Assembly (NCBI GenBank): GCA_905147135.1
Contig: LR990058.1
Location: 15,165,349-15,229,348 of the forward strand
DNA length: 64,000 nt
Source of the DNA: Blastobasis lacticolella
Lineage: Eukaryota > Arthropoda > Insecta > Lepidoptera > Blastobasidae
Direction of reading: 5' to 3'
Numbering within the stretch: position 1 is the stretch's first letter; each line of letters opens with the position of its first letter. Made by a program: the position numbers and the translations under genes. The notes under the pieces are model-generated. The model did not search any database. It was not told the origin of the DNA and saw only the letters and a list, made by a program, of their open reading frames with translations. Below, one piece after another: positions 13,301 to 28,300 of the stretch.

Positions 13301-16300
13301 CAAAACCGCAGCGCTGTAATTTCTACATTAGATATTAGAATAAGCAGATACCTTGTAACGAGTCGCTTGATCTTCGAAAAGTAATTTGTGGATAAGTTTT
13401 ATTGATCTTATGCATGGCGTTTTCACTTCGAAGATTAGGCGAAGTAATGCTATATGTGACTTCCCTGAGATTGGGAAATAGGTCCAGATTCAGATATACT
13501 TGATACTTCTTAGTCCTTAGATTGTTGAACAACTTCGTCAATGTATTGCATAAGATAATTGGCAAAATAACTTGCTGGAATATTAAAATAGATGACTTAT
13601 AATTGAGAGAGATAAACGAACAAGCACCCATAAATTACGAAAATTAAAAAGAAATTCAGATGCTTACGAGTATTAGAAAGGGGAAGAGTTTGGACGTTGT
13701 GAAGTCGAACTGTCTGCTGAAGAGAGCTCGCAAGCGACTGATCAAACACTTGCATTTCGGTAGGTAACAGAAATTAACTGGAATCAGATAATTAATTTAT
13801 AAATGTAATAGGATAGTAATGATAATTAATAAAACACATTCGATTTTGCTTTATCAGAACAGAATCAGTATTACGGATTAAATTAGTATACGGATTTAAA
13901 CTCGAAAAAATCTAAATGTGTTTGCACCTGATATTACATTACATTAGAAAAGTAATACTTAATCCAAAAATGTCCACAAGAAATGAAAATATTTAAACTT
14001 ACGCCTTTGAGGTATGTATGGAATAGATTTCCTGGTACTTGTTTTCTGAATATCACAGCACAGCCTGTACAAAGGAAACACAGAAGTCAGCAGAACCTCC
14101 ACTACTGCACGTAAGCCTTGCAAGCCTCCCTCTCTCCCTCCTCCCTCGCCATCGACAGGGAGTTCATTCTTACACCTTAGAGCCAAATTGGTCACGAACT
14201 ATACGGTTCCAAAGGGACTTGCTCCTATGCATACCAGGAATGAACTACCTGGAGAGGTTTTCCCTGAAGAGTACAAATGGAGTTCTTCAAGAAAGGGTGA
14301 AAAAGTTTTGTTTATATAAAAGAAGCTTATGTTTGCGATACCAGGGGCATCACCCACACGTTGCCGTAAAGAGCGCACCCCGTCCCTACGGGGTGTCGCA
14401 TCCGATGAAACCTGAAAAGCCATTCCGGCTACAGGTGGTACTGGTAAAAACCTTTTCACCTCTTTCTTGAAGAGCTCCAGGTTTTTACGGAGTCGGCAAC
14501 GCGCGGTGATGGTGATGATAACAGGTGAAGTAAACGGTACTGTAAACGTCCATAGGCTGCGGTGACTGCTTACCATCAGGCAGGACGTAAGCTTGTTTGC
14601 CAAAAAGAAAAGATATTGTGCTACTGGCATTGGCATACCTAAAACACATTGGCTCCACACGACCCTCACAAAGATGGAAAGCTTTAAATATGAAGAGACG
14701 TAACAGTCCATTGCTGGACTTGACTCTCCCCCACATTTACTTGCATGTATGGCTAAGGAATTGACCGCTTTGCCTAATAATGTGTTAAACAACATGCATG
14801 TCAAAGTGAATAGGCTGAAACCGATCTACTTTGTGCCTCTAGCATCCATAGACTACTGACTTTACAAGGTCATCCGTACATCCCGTCCCACGCTGCGATT
14901 GCCGATACTTGACAGCGACTCGAGAACCTTTCTGCCCCATTGGCCATCGCCCATCAGATCTGCGAGTTATGTGGCCAGCCTATTGCCACTTAAATTTTAA
15001 TTAACATTATTTAAAAAAGACAATCATAAAACTCACTCGATAAAAACTTCCTCCAATGTGGTTATGCCAATATTAATCTGGGAAATGTTTAGTTCTTCTT
15101 TCTTAGCCTCTATAGTCTGAAAGAGTTTCTGCATATCACCTTCCACAGGTATTAGGTACGACACAGTCTTAATACACTTCTCCGTCAGAGTAGCGGTTGG
15201 GACTACGTCAGTGATTGTTGAGGTGATCGTGGGTTCCTCTGGCTCGCCCACTGTAGTGATGTGTAGTCGGCAGCCAGAACCTGCGTTAAATATTATCATC
15301 ACCATCACCTTGGCGTCGTAGTGCCTCTGAGGGCTCGGGGTCTGCCTTGAGCGTTATCCACGATTTGGTAGATCAAGTAATTTATTTATTTAATTCTTTA
15401 TTGTACATAATAAATCATAAAGGAAAAAGACAATAATTAATAACAACAATAATACAATTAATTATGTACAGTAGACCGTCTGCCATTTGACCCTCGTAAC
15501 CCAATATTAGCATGAGAATCTGACAAGATTGGACCATGATTACACATTCAGTCGCTGGAATATGCAGGTAAATATATGTACTTGGGATGGAATGGAGTTA
15601 TGACTCCGAAAAGGTTACTAGTACATGGCGGCACTGAAGATCGAACTTTACAATATTATCAATCACATGTTAGTTCACGAAGCTATGCCATCCACGCTAA
15701 GGCATTTGAGAACTTATCTTGAAGTTTTACAAGAACAAGGCGAAAAGGATTTAACGGCGTCAGTAACACCCTGCATACCCGTGGTATCGCAAACGTCCAT
15801 GATTACGATATCCGCTTACTATCTGTAAGGCCGTGCATGTGATTGCCTAAGGTGGTGTGAAAATCTTTCGCTCTCTGTTAGCTCACTCCATTAGTTGTTT
15901 CCTTTTGACTACGCAAGATCACTGATTACCCCGTACACGCTAAACTCAACAGTTGCACGACCAGTCCCTTTCCGCCATTGAGAAACGCGTTCCGGATGGA
16001 AGATTCATTTCAAGGAAGTTTAAGTTCATATGTTTATTTTATGGTTTTGTATATATATTTAGTATGTGCTTCCGGACTATAGTTGCATTCAAAGTTCAAA
16101 GTTCAAAGTCATTTATTTGTAACATAGGTGTGTATACATAACTTAGTTGTTAGAAAGTTGAATGTCTCTCTATGTCTAGCATAAATGTATATCCCTCCTC
16201 CTTTATACTCAAGTAGTTTTGTATTCTATTTTGTCTTTCTTTTCCTGTAGCCGTATTCACAATGGCTCGGAAATCGGATTCGGATACGGAATCGACAAAT

Positions 16301-19300
16301 GACCCTGTAAAAGTTCTTAGGAAAATGTGGTTTCAGTTAATTTTGATGAAATTTTCATATGTTATAGAGAGTAGAGTTTCCGTGGAATCAATCGGGATTC
16401 TGAATAACAGTTTTCGAATCGATCGACACGGATTCGCCACTCACGAATTTCGTGTCGAATCGTTCGGAAACGGTTTCGAATCATTGTGAATACGGCTACT
16501 GCACCGCCTACATTTCTTAGGCTTAGATTATCCCGGTTGACTGGTAGATAAGGCTATTTTAGCTTTAAGTGAGCCACTGTACTTTTGTGCATAAAGCTTT
16601 AATAAATAAATAAGTTTCATGCATATGTCGTGGATTTTCCAACTTTCTACAAAAATCGCTTTGGCTCAACCTTTATGATGCGTACGGCTAAGGAATGGAA
16701 CACGTTGCCTGCAAGTGTGTTCCCTGGTCATTATAATCTGGACGTCTAGAGTGAATATTGGTTGTTCTTGGACAGGCAAGCTCCATCTTCGGTCAAATGT
16801 CTGGGTAGGTCTTATAATCATCATCATTAAATATTTAAGAGTATGACTCTTGTCGGTGGAGCAACACAACTCCTCTTCCTGCACGGCTATCACAAGTGTG
16901 CCCGCGACACAGCTCGCGCCGCGAGAGAGCGTTTGTTTCCTTCTCTCAATACTGAGATGAAAGAGATAGCTGTATCTTTGTCGCGCCTTTTCTCGCTTAT
17001 TTCAATAATATACATTTCGTGCTAGCCATACAGTTCTTATAATAAATAAAACTAAATGCATCTTACCAACAACGCGTTTCAAGAACATGGGCGTGGCGTG
17101 GCAATGCAGCCGGCCTTTGTGCAGTGCCGCCAGCCGGTCTCCCAGCACATCCGCCTCCTCCATGAAGTGGGTCGTCAGCACCACCGTGCGGTCACCCTTC
17201 AGGCTCTGCAATCGTGACTTCCATATCAATATACTGGCGACTCGCTCCGGTTTCGCACGGGTGTTCTCGGGATTTCCCTATTATCCATGCATGTAATAAA
17301 CATATAAACCTTCCGAAAGAAATTCACTCATTGATAGTGAAAACTGCGACAAAATTCATTGCGTGGTTTAGGAGCAGTTAGCAGATATACAGACAGACGT
17401 GGAAAGCGACTTCATTTTATAATATGTAAGGATGTCTAGACATAAGCTAGCGCGAAAAGAGAAGGTTTACGCGATAAGGGACCAGGACGAGAAGAGCCTC
17501 TTTTAACTTTTAATAATTTGGGGTTCTTCAAATGGAATATGTCTACAAGTACCTCAAAGGCTGGCACCGCATCCGCTCCTCTTCCGACGGTGGCCGCTTT
17601 CCATCAGGTAGACTATCTCACCATAATATGCCCCCATAAACTATTCAAAACTAGCCACCGCCATGTTGTTCTTACCAGCAAGATATCCCAGAGCTCCCTC
17701 CTAGACTCCACGTCGAGCCCAGACGTCGGTTCGTCCAGTATGAGCACGGTGGAGTCCCCGCACAGCGCGCACCCCAACTGCAGCCTCCGCAGCATCCCTC
17801 CGGACAGCTGGTTGGTCCTCTTGTGCGCAACATCTTGCAAGTTCATGTGTTTCATCAACGCCTGGGCCGCTAAATAGGCCTCTTTGTGGGGGCGCCCTCG
17901 GAGCTGGACAAATTACATACAGGGGTGGTACCGTTCGATCGCCGATAGTACGCCGCCATCTTCAACCAATAGAGTAAAATGACGTCACGACATCCAATTC
18001 GAATAGAGCCTACCCAGTAAACCGGACTGTAATATACGATTTTTAACGACATGAAGTTGGTTAAACTCTAACTTCATGGGAATGAACTTTTATCGGGTCT
18101 ACTAACATAATTTTAAATCTTTCTAGTTTTTATTTGATCTCGTTTTGTAGGTCCATACATTTAACATTGCAGAATATTCAGGATGCACACAAAATACGAA
18201 AAGAATCTGAAAATATTCTATTGTGAAGTAAATTTTTCTAGAATTTTATTTAATTTAAAAGTACAATGTTTCAAAATCACAATGCAAAACGGATGGTTAC
18301 TATATACTTCCCAATGCTATTAATTTCGTTTATTCTGACCGACACTGAGTTAGGCGGTACGAATTTTATGACGTCATTCCAGAGGGTTGGTTTAAGATGG
18401 TGGCGTACTATCGGAGTTAGGCGGTACGACAGCAGGACAGTTTTTCACCCAAGCATGCAACGAAAGCAATATTATGTGTGGACTGGCCTGGCCGTTATAC
18501 CGAAGTGGCGTATGGGGAAGCTGTTAGAGTCAAGGAATATTTTTTGCTCTAAACATGGTAGATACCTACATCATACGAGATACGTACATTTAAGACGTTA
18601 ACGATGATGAATCGACGACTATGATGTATTATATCTATATATAACACAATTAGTATCTCGAATGTGCACAGTGTAGCGAAATGCAACAATGTGGACTTCT
18701 TGTTCTATAACAGGCGGCTAGTTTTTTTATAGGTCGAAGTCTGTTTTCTTTTTCAATATATTTTCCTCAACTGTAATTGGCTCTGTGCTGCAGTGTTATT
18801 TTATATTGTAATCATTGCTGTTGGTTTTCCATAAGTAAATAAAATTAAACTAGAATTTAAAAAAAAATTACGTAAGCCTATCTGTCAGAAAATGTTGTTA
18901 TCGATTTTAATTTGTATGAAGATTTCGCTACAATAGGTATAGAGGAGTCTAACCTTAGAGAAGAACCTAAGATGCTCTTCAACAGTGAGGTCCGGGAAGA
19001 AAAGGTTGTGTTGCGGGCACAGCCCCAGGACGTGGTGCACCTCGGCCTTTTGGGTGCTCGTGTCCCAGCCGTCTACGTACACTTTGCCAATGGTCGGCTT
19101 GAGCAAACCTTGAATTTAAATATGCATTACCAGTAATTAGATCGTCGATGGCCGAGCGGTTAGAGTAGGTATAGGTACAACTCGTAAGCCAGAGGTTCGG
19201 GTTCGAATCCCGCTCCGGCCAAGTACCAATGACTGTTTTCTGAGTTATGTACATTAGTTGAATACTAACCGATGCTCTTACGGTGAGGGAAAACATCGTG

Positions 19301-22300
19301 ATGTAACCTGCACATTCAGGCGACTGGATGTGTAACCATGATCCAATCTGGTCAGGTTCCCCTGGTAGCAGGGTCATGGAGGTCAGATGGCAGTCGCTCC
19401 CCTGTAATTACCTGACCTGCCAAATCCTGGATCATGGTCAAGGCGGACCCCGGGCCCTCGTGCGCGATAGCACAACCGGGACATTAATGCCAAAACTATG
19501 ATGATGATGATGATTAACAGTGATTATGCCTCTGTGACTAAAATTAAACGACAATACAATACATTCTGTTAAATTTTCTGTTGCTAGGGATAGAAAAGAC
19601 AGGCACTAAAAGACGAGCGCTCGCGTGGATACGAGAGAAATAAGAAAATATCAAATACCTGCTTACCACCAGGCAGGCCGTAAGCTTGTTTTATCATACC
19701 ATATTAGTGGTATATACCATACCCTTACAGACCAGTAATGCTATGATCAACATTTACTCTTTATGGATCAAATTTTTGTTCATTACTAAGTGTACTTATT
19801 GGAAATAAAAATACCCGAACTTCAAGATTAAAATAACAATGTTAGCATGTTACAATACCTGTCACAATGGATATCAGTGTGGTCTTTCCCGCGCCGTTGT
19901 GGCCGAGCAGCACCGTGATCTCACCCTTGTAAATGTCCAATGAAACGTTGTCCAGGGCCTTGAATCTTCGCTCGCCTTTTCCAAAAATCTTTAAGAAGAA
20001 GAAGAAACGTTTTTTTAATTGTGATAATGACTACGCCAAGCTCTCTACTACACAGCTACTCTTTCAGCAGTTTTTTAAACATCAATCGATTTTGCGCCTT
20101 TCGTACGTCCTCAGGTATGTCATTCCAATAACGAGCTGCATGTATTGTGGTCTGGTCGCTAGGCTGACTTCCGAGAGCTAATGAACATGCCACGGTATTT
20201 TCCGGTATCGTGGATATTGTAACGAGTGGAGTTTGTCTCTACGTGCCTACATCCCGTAGCCAGCTCTACGCTCGGACGTGACTTCGTCATCCCGACCGGC
20301 CCCGACGTCACATCGGTCATTGCAAAAGTACAGGATACAATCGGTACGATCATACGTGTGTAGGTAGTGCTACGTGTATCGTAGCACTAACTACACAAGC
20401 GTAGCGTTCAAGAATGTTCTTCTATTTGTCCGACGGACGAAAGGAGTCCATCCGACCGCTCGCGTGCGTTACCTCTCTCTTTCGCACCCATGGTAAGTTG
20501 CTAGAGATTGAAAATTAGAAGGCGAGCGCTCGTGTGGATGCGAGCGGTTGAAAATAGGGTTCCTGGCGAGCGTATTTAGATTACGACCTAATCTAGATCA
20601 TCGTCCGATCGATTGATGCAGCTTGTCGACAAAGTCACACTCGTCACCATTCATGCGTTGACTAAAAAGGAAGGCAGGAATGTCAATCGTCAACATCTTG
20701 ATCTTGATAACGAATGGGTGTCTCGGTTGTTAGCCAATAAGGCAGCCTGTTGTGGTCACAACATAATATCCTATATCTATACTTCTTTACCATAACCACA
20801 TAAAGAGGAAATGTTTGCACATCTGTAAGTTTTGATGATGTTGGTAATAAACCACTTAACCGATTTCGAAAACTATTTTCTCAAACAAGAAGAAGTGTCA
20901 TAATCCCTTTTAATCCTAAAATTAAAATAATAAGATCCCGAATAGTAGGTGAATGTTAACAGAGTCAAAAACGCGCGCGGGTGAAATCCGTGGTTGACGC
21001 CTAGTCTAGATATAATATCATGAATTATTATGGTACCTTAGTCACATTGGATATTCGAATCCCGACCTTCATAGAGCTGGCACCTTCTTCGAAGTATTTA
21101 TTGTATTTGGGGTCCACTGGCGCTGAGATGTCAGTAAAGCTGCCAGTTCTGTGCACATCCCGTACCCAATAACTTTTCTGAAAAATATTTCCTAATTTGG
21201 TATGGCTATGTAGAATCACCTAGCATGTAAGTAGATATTATTCGCCTCTTTGTTAAGGCATTGTAACCTTATTATTGAAGGGACATCGCCTTGACAAGTT
21301 TTATGCGGCCGAAGCACCGGGTAGCGAAAAAATAAAACAGCTAGTTAACAACAAACCTTGAACAAAAAGTTCCATGGCATAGGAATACCGTACTGTCCAG
21401 GCCTCACTTTCTCTAAATACCAAGCTAGGACGGAGTAGTACGCGATCTGCACCAACTCCATCACCAAGGCCGCTAACACCGACCCGTCCTTCTCCTTGTT
21501 CGGGTTGAACCGCGTGTGCCAGTTGCGAAAGGTTATACCAGTTTCTGAAAGTTTAAGCGGAAGAGATTCAGTTCTATACCATAATTATGAAAGATTTCAA
21601 CAGCATTATAAATAAATAAATATGCTTGGACAAATTCAGACAGCGCCATCTAGCCCCAAAATAAGCAAAGCTTGTGTTATGGGTGTTAGGTAACTGATAA
21701 ACTACTTATATTTTTTTTATAATACATTCTTTTTATACATACTACAACCAGACCCGTAACATAAAATTAAAATTTATTATTTCAATTTCTGCTTGGCCGC
21801 GAAGCGAACCCGGTGACCTTTGCGTGGCGACCGGCATGTTACCCAACTGTAGTTCAGTTGGGTAACATGCCGGTCGCCACGGTCGCTCAGGTCCGCGTAT
21901 TTGTGAAGCCCTAGCGCATGCTAATTTTGGGCTTGCTTATTAGCATGCTGAAAACTAGCTCTTTCACCATGGTGTTTGACATAAGCAAGCATGTTTGTAG
22001 GTGTACACTTATGCATGTAGAATATGACACCTGAAAGCGTATCCTGCAAAATGCGGGTAATTTAAAATATCGTCACTCACTAATCCACAGTACAGAACCA
22101 ATCCGCAGGTCATCTTCATAGAATCGGTGGGAAGTGAATCAAAGACTGTGTAGCGTACGTATAATAGTGTAAAGCACTTGGAACCTTGACACTATATATC
22201 AGTATTTGATCCACTTCCTGGTATTCGATTGAACTGAAACACCTACATACGAGCATTACTTGATCTCTTTAAATACGATGCAACTATTGCGCATTCCCCT

Positions 22301-25300
22301 GGACGAGCATCTGAAAGTCATTATTTCGAGAACATGGCCAAGAGACATAAATAAAATAAACAATCGTGGTCAAATTCACAGATCGCCATCTAGCCCAAAA
22401 CTAACCAAAGCTTGTAGTATGGGTGCTAGATAACTGACATACTACATATATACGTTTAAATACATAGTTGTTATACATAGAACACCCAGATCCCGTAACA
22501 ATAATTAAAAAAATAACTAAATAAATGAATTACAGATGAGTTACTGTTTGTTTCTATATACTGTGTGTACGAAATCAAATTCATATCAAGATCTTGGACT
22601 TAAAAAAGAAGGAATACAACAAACCGTCTCTGATCTCGGAGATCATCATCTCGTGCAGGAACCAATACGAAGGGCAGTGCGGGAGGAGACCGAAGACGAA
22701 CAGCGTTATGTTGTATTGGCTCTTCTCGCCCAGCAGCCGGATCGGGATCCAGAGACCGATGTAGACAAACATCGACAGCGATACCGTGTATTGAGCTGTA
22801 ATTATAAAGAACTCTAGGTTTTGGCCGTGTGGTGTCCGGCAGAGTAGAATAGCACCAACCCCTTACACTCATGGGTGTCGTACAAGGCGACTAATGTTTT
22901 CGAGGCAAAAGATCAAGAGTCTCCGTAGTCTGGAAAATGGGCAGCAGCATTTTCTATTGTTATATTTAAACACTGCGATCTCCAACCCGCCTGCCAAGCG
23001 TGGAGATTATGGCAATAACCTCCCCTTTCGTGGGAGAGGCCCTAAGTCCTGCAGTGGACTTTTACGGGCTTATTTATGCAGCCAACTAATACTAAACTTA
23101 AAAATAAAATGTTTATTAATATAAACATAACTGGTAAAGGTTGAATGAAATGTAAAAAGAAATATTTATAGAATTTGGTTCTATGTTCCATTGTCATTAC
23201 AACCTCTAAAATGGTTGAAAACTATTGACAAATACAATATTATCCAATACAACGTACCCAGTGTTTATATCCTGCTTGCTAAGAACCTATTTTAAGCGAT
23301 TATCAATTACCAAAATTGTCGGGGCGCCATCTAGTGAGTGGTTAGGAATGCTTTAGATACCTATTGGAAAACTGCTCATTATGACAGTGTCTCAGGGTCA
23401 GCGCAGACAGAACGACAAAATCATCGTGCACATTTGTTAACATCATTGCCAAGTAAACTATATCCCTATATGTATATGACCTACAGTACATAATCGTATG
23501 AACATACACAGACGTCAGCGTTGCAACGTACTTTATGCTTTACACTATGGGCATATGGTTCATATAACAATGATGTCCAAAATGTCCGCTAGGATTTTCC
23601 ATTCTGTTTACACCGAAATGGCACCTTGTACATTTTATATTAGGGCGAAAACGGTCTTATACACTGCTGCGATAATTATGCAGAAATAGAAGTATGACGC
23701 TTACCAATGTGTAACCATGATCCAATATGGTCAGGTTCCCCTGTTAACAGGGTCACGGAAGGTTATGGCAGTCGCAGTAATTATCTGATCTGCCAAATCC
23801 TGGATCATGGCCAATGCGGTCCCCGAGCCCTCGTGCGCGAGAGCACAACCGGGACATTAACGCCAAGATGACCAACGTGTAATTGTTCGCATGTGTGCAA
23901 TAAACATATAAATAAATAAATGAATAAATAATTTCTGCTCACCGTTCCTCATGATGTAGCTACAAGGATACGCAAGGGTCAACATCGAGATGAAATGCAA
24001 GAACTGCCCGAAGAACAGTATGATGCCATTGGATGCCGGCACCATTTTAGTCTCAGAACTCTTCTGCAGAATTGTGCTGACAATGCAATATATCAGACAA
24101 GACGGCAGTGAGTTCATGAACTGTGTCACCGCCAACATCTTCGAGGTGACACCCTCCATCTTGACCAGCTCCTGCAACGAGTGGGTATGGTTCAGATTTA
24201 GGTTAGGGGCTCCCATTTTCCATATCTGCATACAAAGTCGGTCCTTTATACGTGATTGAGAACCAGCTCTGCTCCTTTCAGAAGGTGATACACCCTATTT
24301 AACACTTTGTATTGCGACGTCATGTAGGATCTCCATTATATTATGATTAATATCGCCTTTTGTACACTAGTTCCAGTTTATTGTAACAATTTTACTAAAT
24401 TGCAACCGGCTTCGAATTACTCGACTTCCTAACGATTCTATGAACGCTCTTGTGTTGTTCTACCCTATAAACATTCCTCTTGAATGACTATCTATTGTTG
24501 ATCACATTAAAATCCGTTACGTAGTTTAAATCATCTAAGCTTACATACATGCATACAGACGGACATAATAAGGTATTTATCACATCGTTGGCAATAAGCT
24601 TTTAGAACAACCCTCGTATGTTTCCTTAATTGAAAATCAGTAAACCACTTTCAATGAGAGGGCGGCCTACTTAGGCGTTTGTCTATAGTTCGTACCAAAT
24701 GAACTGGCAATAGCAGACATTGATCTCTCGGTCAGAACTAATTTGTAAATGAAATTACACAGGCAACAGTATAAAACAGTTCTCATATCTTTTTTATGAG
24801 GTGATTCTTGACCGAGACGTCAAGGCACGCTCTTGCCAATCCATTTGGTACGAGCTGTACAGATTGACATTAAGAATACAATCGCCCACCTTACCTGTAT
24901 GCCAGTGGAGCGTTCTTCCAGCAACCGGTTCATGAGGAACACGAACGGAATGAGAGGCGCCATGAACGAGAGATAGGGGAGCAGGGAAAAAACTGTGTTC
25001 AGGAACAGCTTATTGACTCTAACCCTGTTCGGCACTGCTATTGCCGCTGCCTTGAATGTCACATTCTGGTGGGATTTAACAAATAAACTAATAATAAAAT
25101 CAGCCGAAAGACACCCACTGCTTGGCATAGGTTTCCCGCAAAGTCATGTGCCTCCCGCATACAGCTTGTACCAGCGATCTTTACCAGGTCGTCGGTCGGA
25201 CCTTGTGGGGAGGCCTACTCGCGCTGCGTAAGCTAATAATGTGGTACTAAAATATTCAAGTTCAAATGAAAAATATTTTATCATAGCAAGCTTTTATGGC

Positions 25301-28300
25301 ACGTTCTCTTTGAACAGTCAGAGTATTTGTCAAGACTAATCAAACGAGTCTCAACTCGGTGGGTTTACCATGCGCAGTGTAGGAGTTCCTATGGCCACCT
25401 TCCGTTTCCATCATCAGATAACATTGCATTGCCACCGAACATACATACATGAACGTGCACAATTTCAGCTCAATGGGAAACCGGGAAATGATTTCCACTG
25501 CTGTCCGGGAGAGGCTTTCGGCGTACTTTGTGGAGCGAGATTCAAGAACCGAGAGTCACTACGCACCGACAGCGAATTATGAGCTGCGGTTTGGTCAGCC
25601 CTTAAACTTATGTAAACTGTCCTAGAGATTGTATTGAACTCGTACGGTACCGAAGGGGGTGCCGTAAGCCCGCCGTGCCCTTCCGTACCGTACGAGTATA
25701 CAACAATACATTAAACATTGACATTGAAGGAACAAATTAACAAGTTGTAGTTAATAAACAACATTGTAGGTGCGATTTTAGACTAAGTTCGCAATTTTTC
25801 CACTACGGTCATGGGCGTAGGAAGCGGGGGGGAAACGGATGGGCCGTGCCCACCCCAGAATGGTCTGGTGCCCACCCCAGGATGTACCGTCTGTACATAT
25901 ATACAAAAAACTTCACACAAATATAATTACAATTAAATACAACCCAGGAATCCAGGAAACCCAAGAAAGTTAAGTTAATTACATGTCTCTTGTCTATCAT
26001 TCAAGTAGGTCCGATATTGAAAGCTACCGCAGCTAAAGATAATGTCTACATCTTAACTAACAATAGTTAAAAAATATAAATATTACCCGAAGAGAAGATT
26101 TGGCTTTTAGGGCCAAAAAATTTGAATCAATAGCCCATTGTAAATTCAAAAACGATAGCGGCTCGTTGTCTGGAAATCAAAATAGTTTTATAAAAGCAAT
26201 ACCAAACTTTCAGATCTCGTATTTATATAAACTACAGAAAACAGTAAAATACAGAACTGTAGAGCGATCCGCAAACCAGACCATTTCGCCATATCATTAA
26301 TATCAATCATAAATAGCAATGGACTTAAGATACTGCCTTGCGGAACTCCATATTTTACGATGTAAGGATATGACTAATATTTTGTCGGTATCAGTCTCCT
26401 GTGATATTCTTGTTACGCAGATTATTTGTTTTCGTTCACTCAACTACGAATTTATCAAGTCAAAGAGAAATAAAATGCCCGCAATCGAGAAAAGACACTA
26501 CATAATGCCTCACGTTATGTCACAACCATTATGCATCACGTTCAATGATCCTATATGATCCTTGTCGTTAAATTCATTTCTACTAAGGGCTTAGTCCTCA
26601 CAGTAACAGCGCATATTCGGCATTATTGTTACCATGAAACTTACCATTCGTCCCACTTCGTAGGTAAAAGTCGTAGATAGCGACGTAGTTAAGCTACTTA
26701 ATGGGACGAAAGGGAAACATAATGGTATGAATCGTAGTCTGTCTGTTCGTTTGTCCTAGAGGTTGTATCACAAAATAGATAAAGTCTTCTAAGACATCTA
26801 TGAGTAGATAGTAATCTATACCAGTAACTACTACTAAGATCAAATATTTTTTACTCTAATTACATACTTAGATCATCAAGATTTTACTCACTGAATTTCT
26901 CTTCAACCCTCTGAAACTTATTTCTAGGTTTAGTTGGAATTAACGTGGTCATGCTTACGGTGTAAGTTAACCTATCTGGCATTTCAGTACCATTAAAGTT
27001 CTGAAAATAATAAATAGTGGATCAAATAATGTAGGTTGATCAAGATCTTCAAGGAAACCGGAGACCGGTTCAGTTCAGAACAGTTTAGGGTCAAGTGGCA
27101 ATATTTTTTTTTTATGTAGTTATCTATTACAGCAACAGATTCGTTGACAGGCTACATTTGATCCATGATACTAGGTGATTCATGATCCAATTTACGCCAG
27201 TAATATCTCGAGTTGCTTCGGCCTAGCGTCGCTCGTAGGTATTCATTAAAGGAATTTATTCTCACCTCAAATTCAACAACTGCTAAACCTTCATTTTCGT
27301 CGAAAATTTGTTTCGCAGAACGGAGTATAGTTGCATTGACCATCGGCATATATTTAGTTCCTGCCGAAATGTAGAAGCAGACATTAATTGTTATTTGTAG
27401 CTAAAATGAAACCACCAACCCAAAACGAAGGTCTGGGTTGAATCGGTCGTCTCGCGTGAAAGGCTTTCAATTATGATTTACGGCATGAACAATTCAATAT
27501 TTTATAAATTACATTGTCAATAAATCATCTAATAGGAATATTGGCGTTAATGTCCCGGTTATGCTCTCGCGCACGAGGTCCCGGGTTCCGCCTTGACCGT
27601 GATCCAGAATTTGACAGATCAGATAATTACAATGGAGCGACTGCCATACTATTAAACGTGAGAAATTCTTATTCTCTGTTAAATTGTAGAAACACTTCAT
27701 AATTCAACTCTACCTTACTGTACCAAAAGCTTGGTCCGCGGCCCGAAATCACATGACAAAGACTTGACACCTCCGCGGACAATTTTAAAGCATAATCGTA
27801 ACAATTTTTTATTATCTGTATAGTTTCACATTTAAATGTATCCATTTTACAAAGAATTAATTTTTGCCTCAATGAGGAGTTTTCCAATAGGTATTTAAGG
27901 CATTCCTAACCACTCACTAGATGGCGCCCCGACAATTTTGGTAATTGATAATCACTTGAAATAGGTTTTTAGCAAACAGGATATAAACACTGGGTACGTT
28001 GTATTGGATAATATTATATTTGTCAATAGTTTTCAACCATTTTAGAGGTTGTAATAATAATGGAACATAGTGCCAACTTCTATAAATATTTCTTTTTACA
28101 CTTCGTTCAACCTTTAACAGTTATGTTTATATTAATAAACACTTTATTTTCAAGTTTAGTATTACTTGGCTGCATGAAATCACTGCCACCATCATACAGA
28201 TGTAAAAAAGATTACCAAAATTGTAGGAGCGCCATCTATTGATGCTTTTCGAAACAAACTAACAATACCTACTGGAAAACTCCTCATTGTCTTAATTGCC

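Noticed and set aside
16262..16489. A 75-codon open frame found twice (also 38433-38660)
   Set aside because: It is the interior of MITE M2 and has no recognised protein features.
19143..19222. A tRNA gene
   Set aside because: A and B boxes are present but it lacks a sound acceptor stem and is the head of a SINE repeated many times in the window.
26648..26712. A candidate missing exon ending in gaatg|gtaagt
   Set aside because: The segment is a small inverted repeat (ttcgtcccacttcgtag / ctacttaatgggacgaa) and gives the wrong phase or a stop.
27719..27815. A candidate gene A exon between acceptor atacag and donor gtaagg
   Set aside because: Its phase does not fit exon 2. Exons 28485 and 27360 join directly in matching phase without it, and its upstream part belongs to a repeat.
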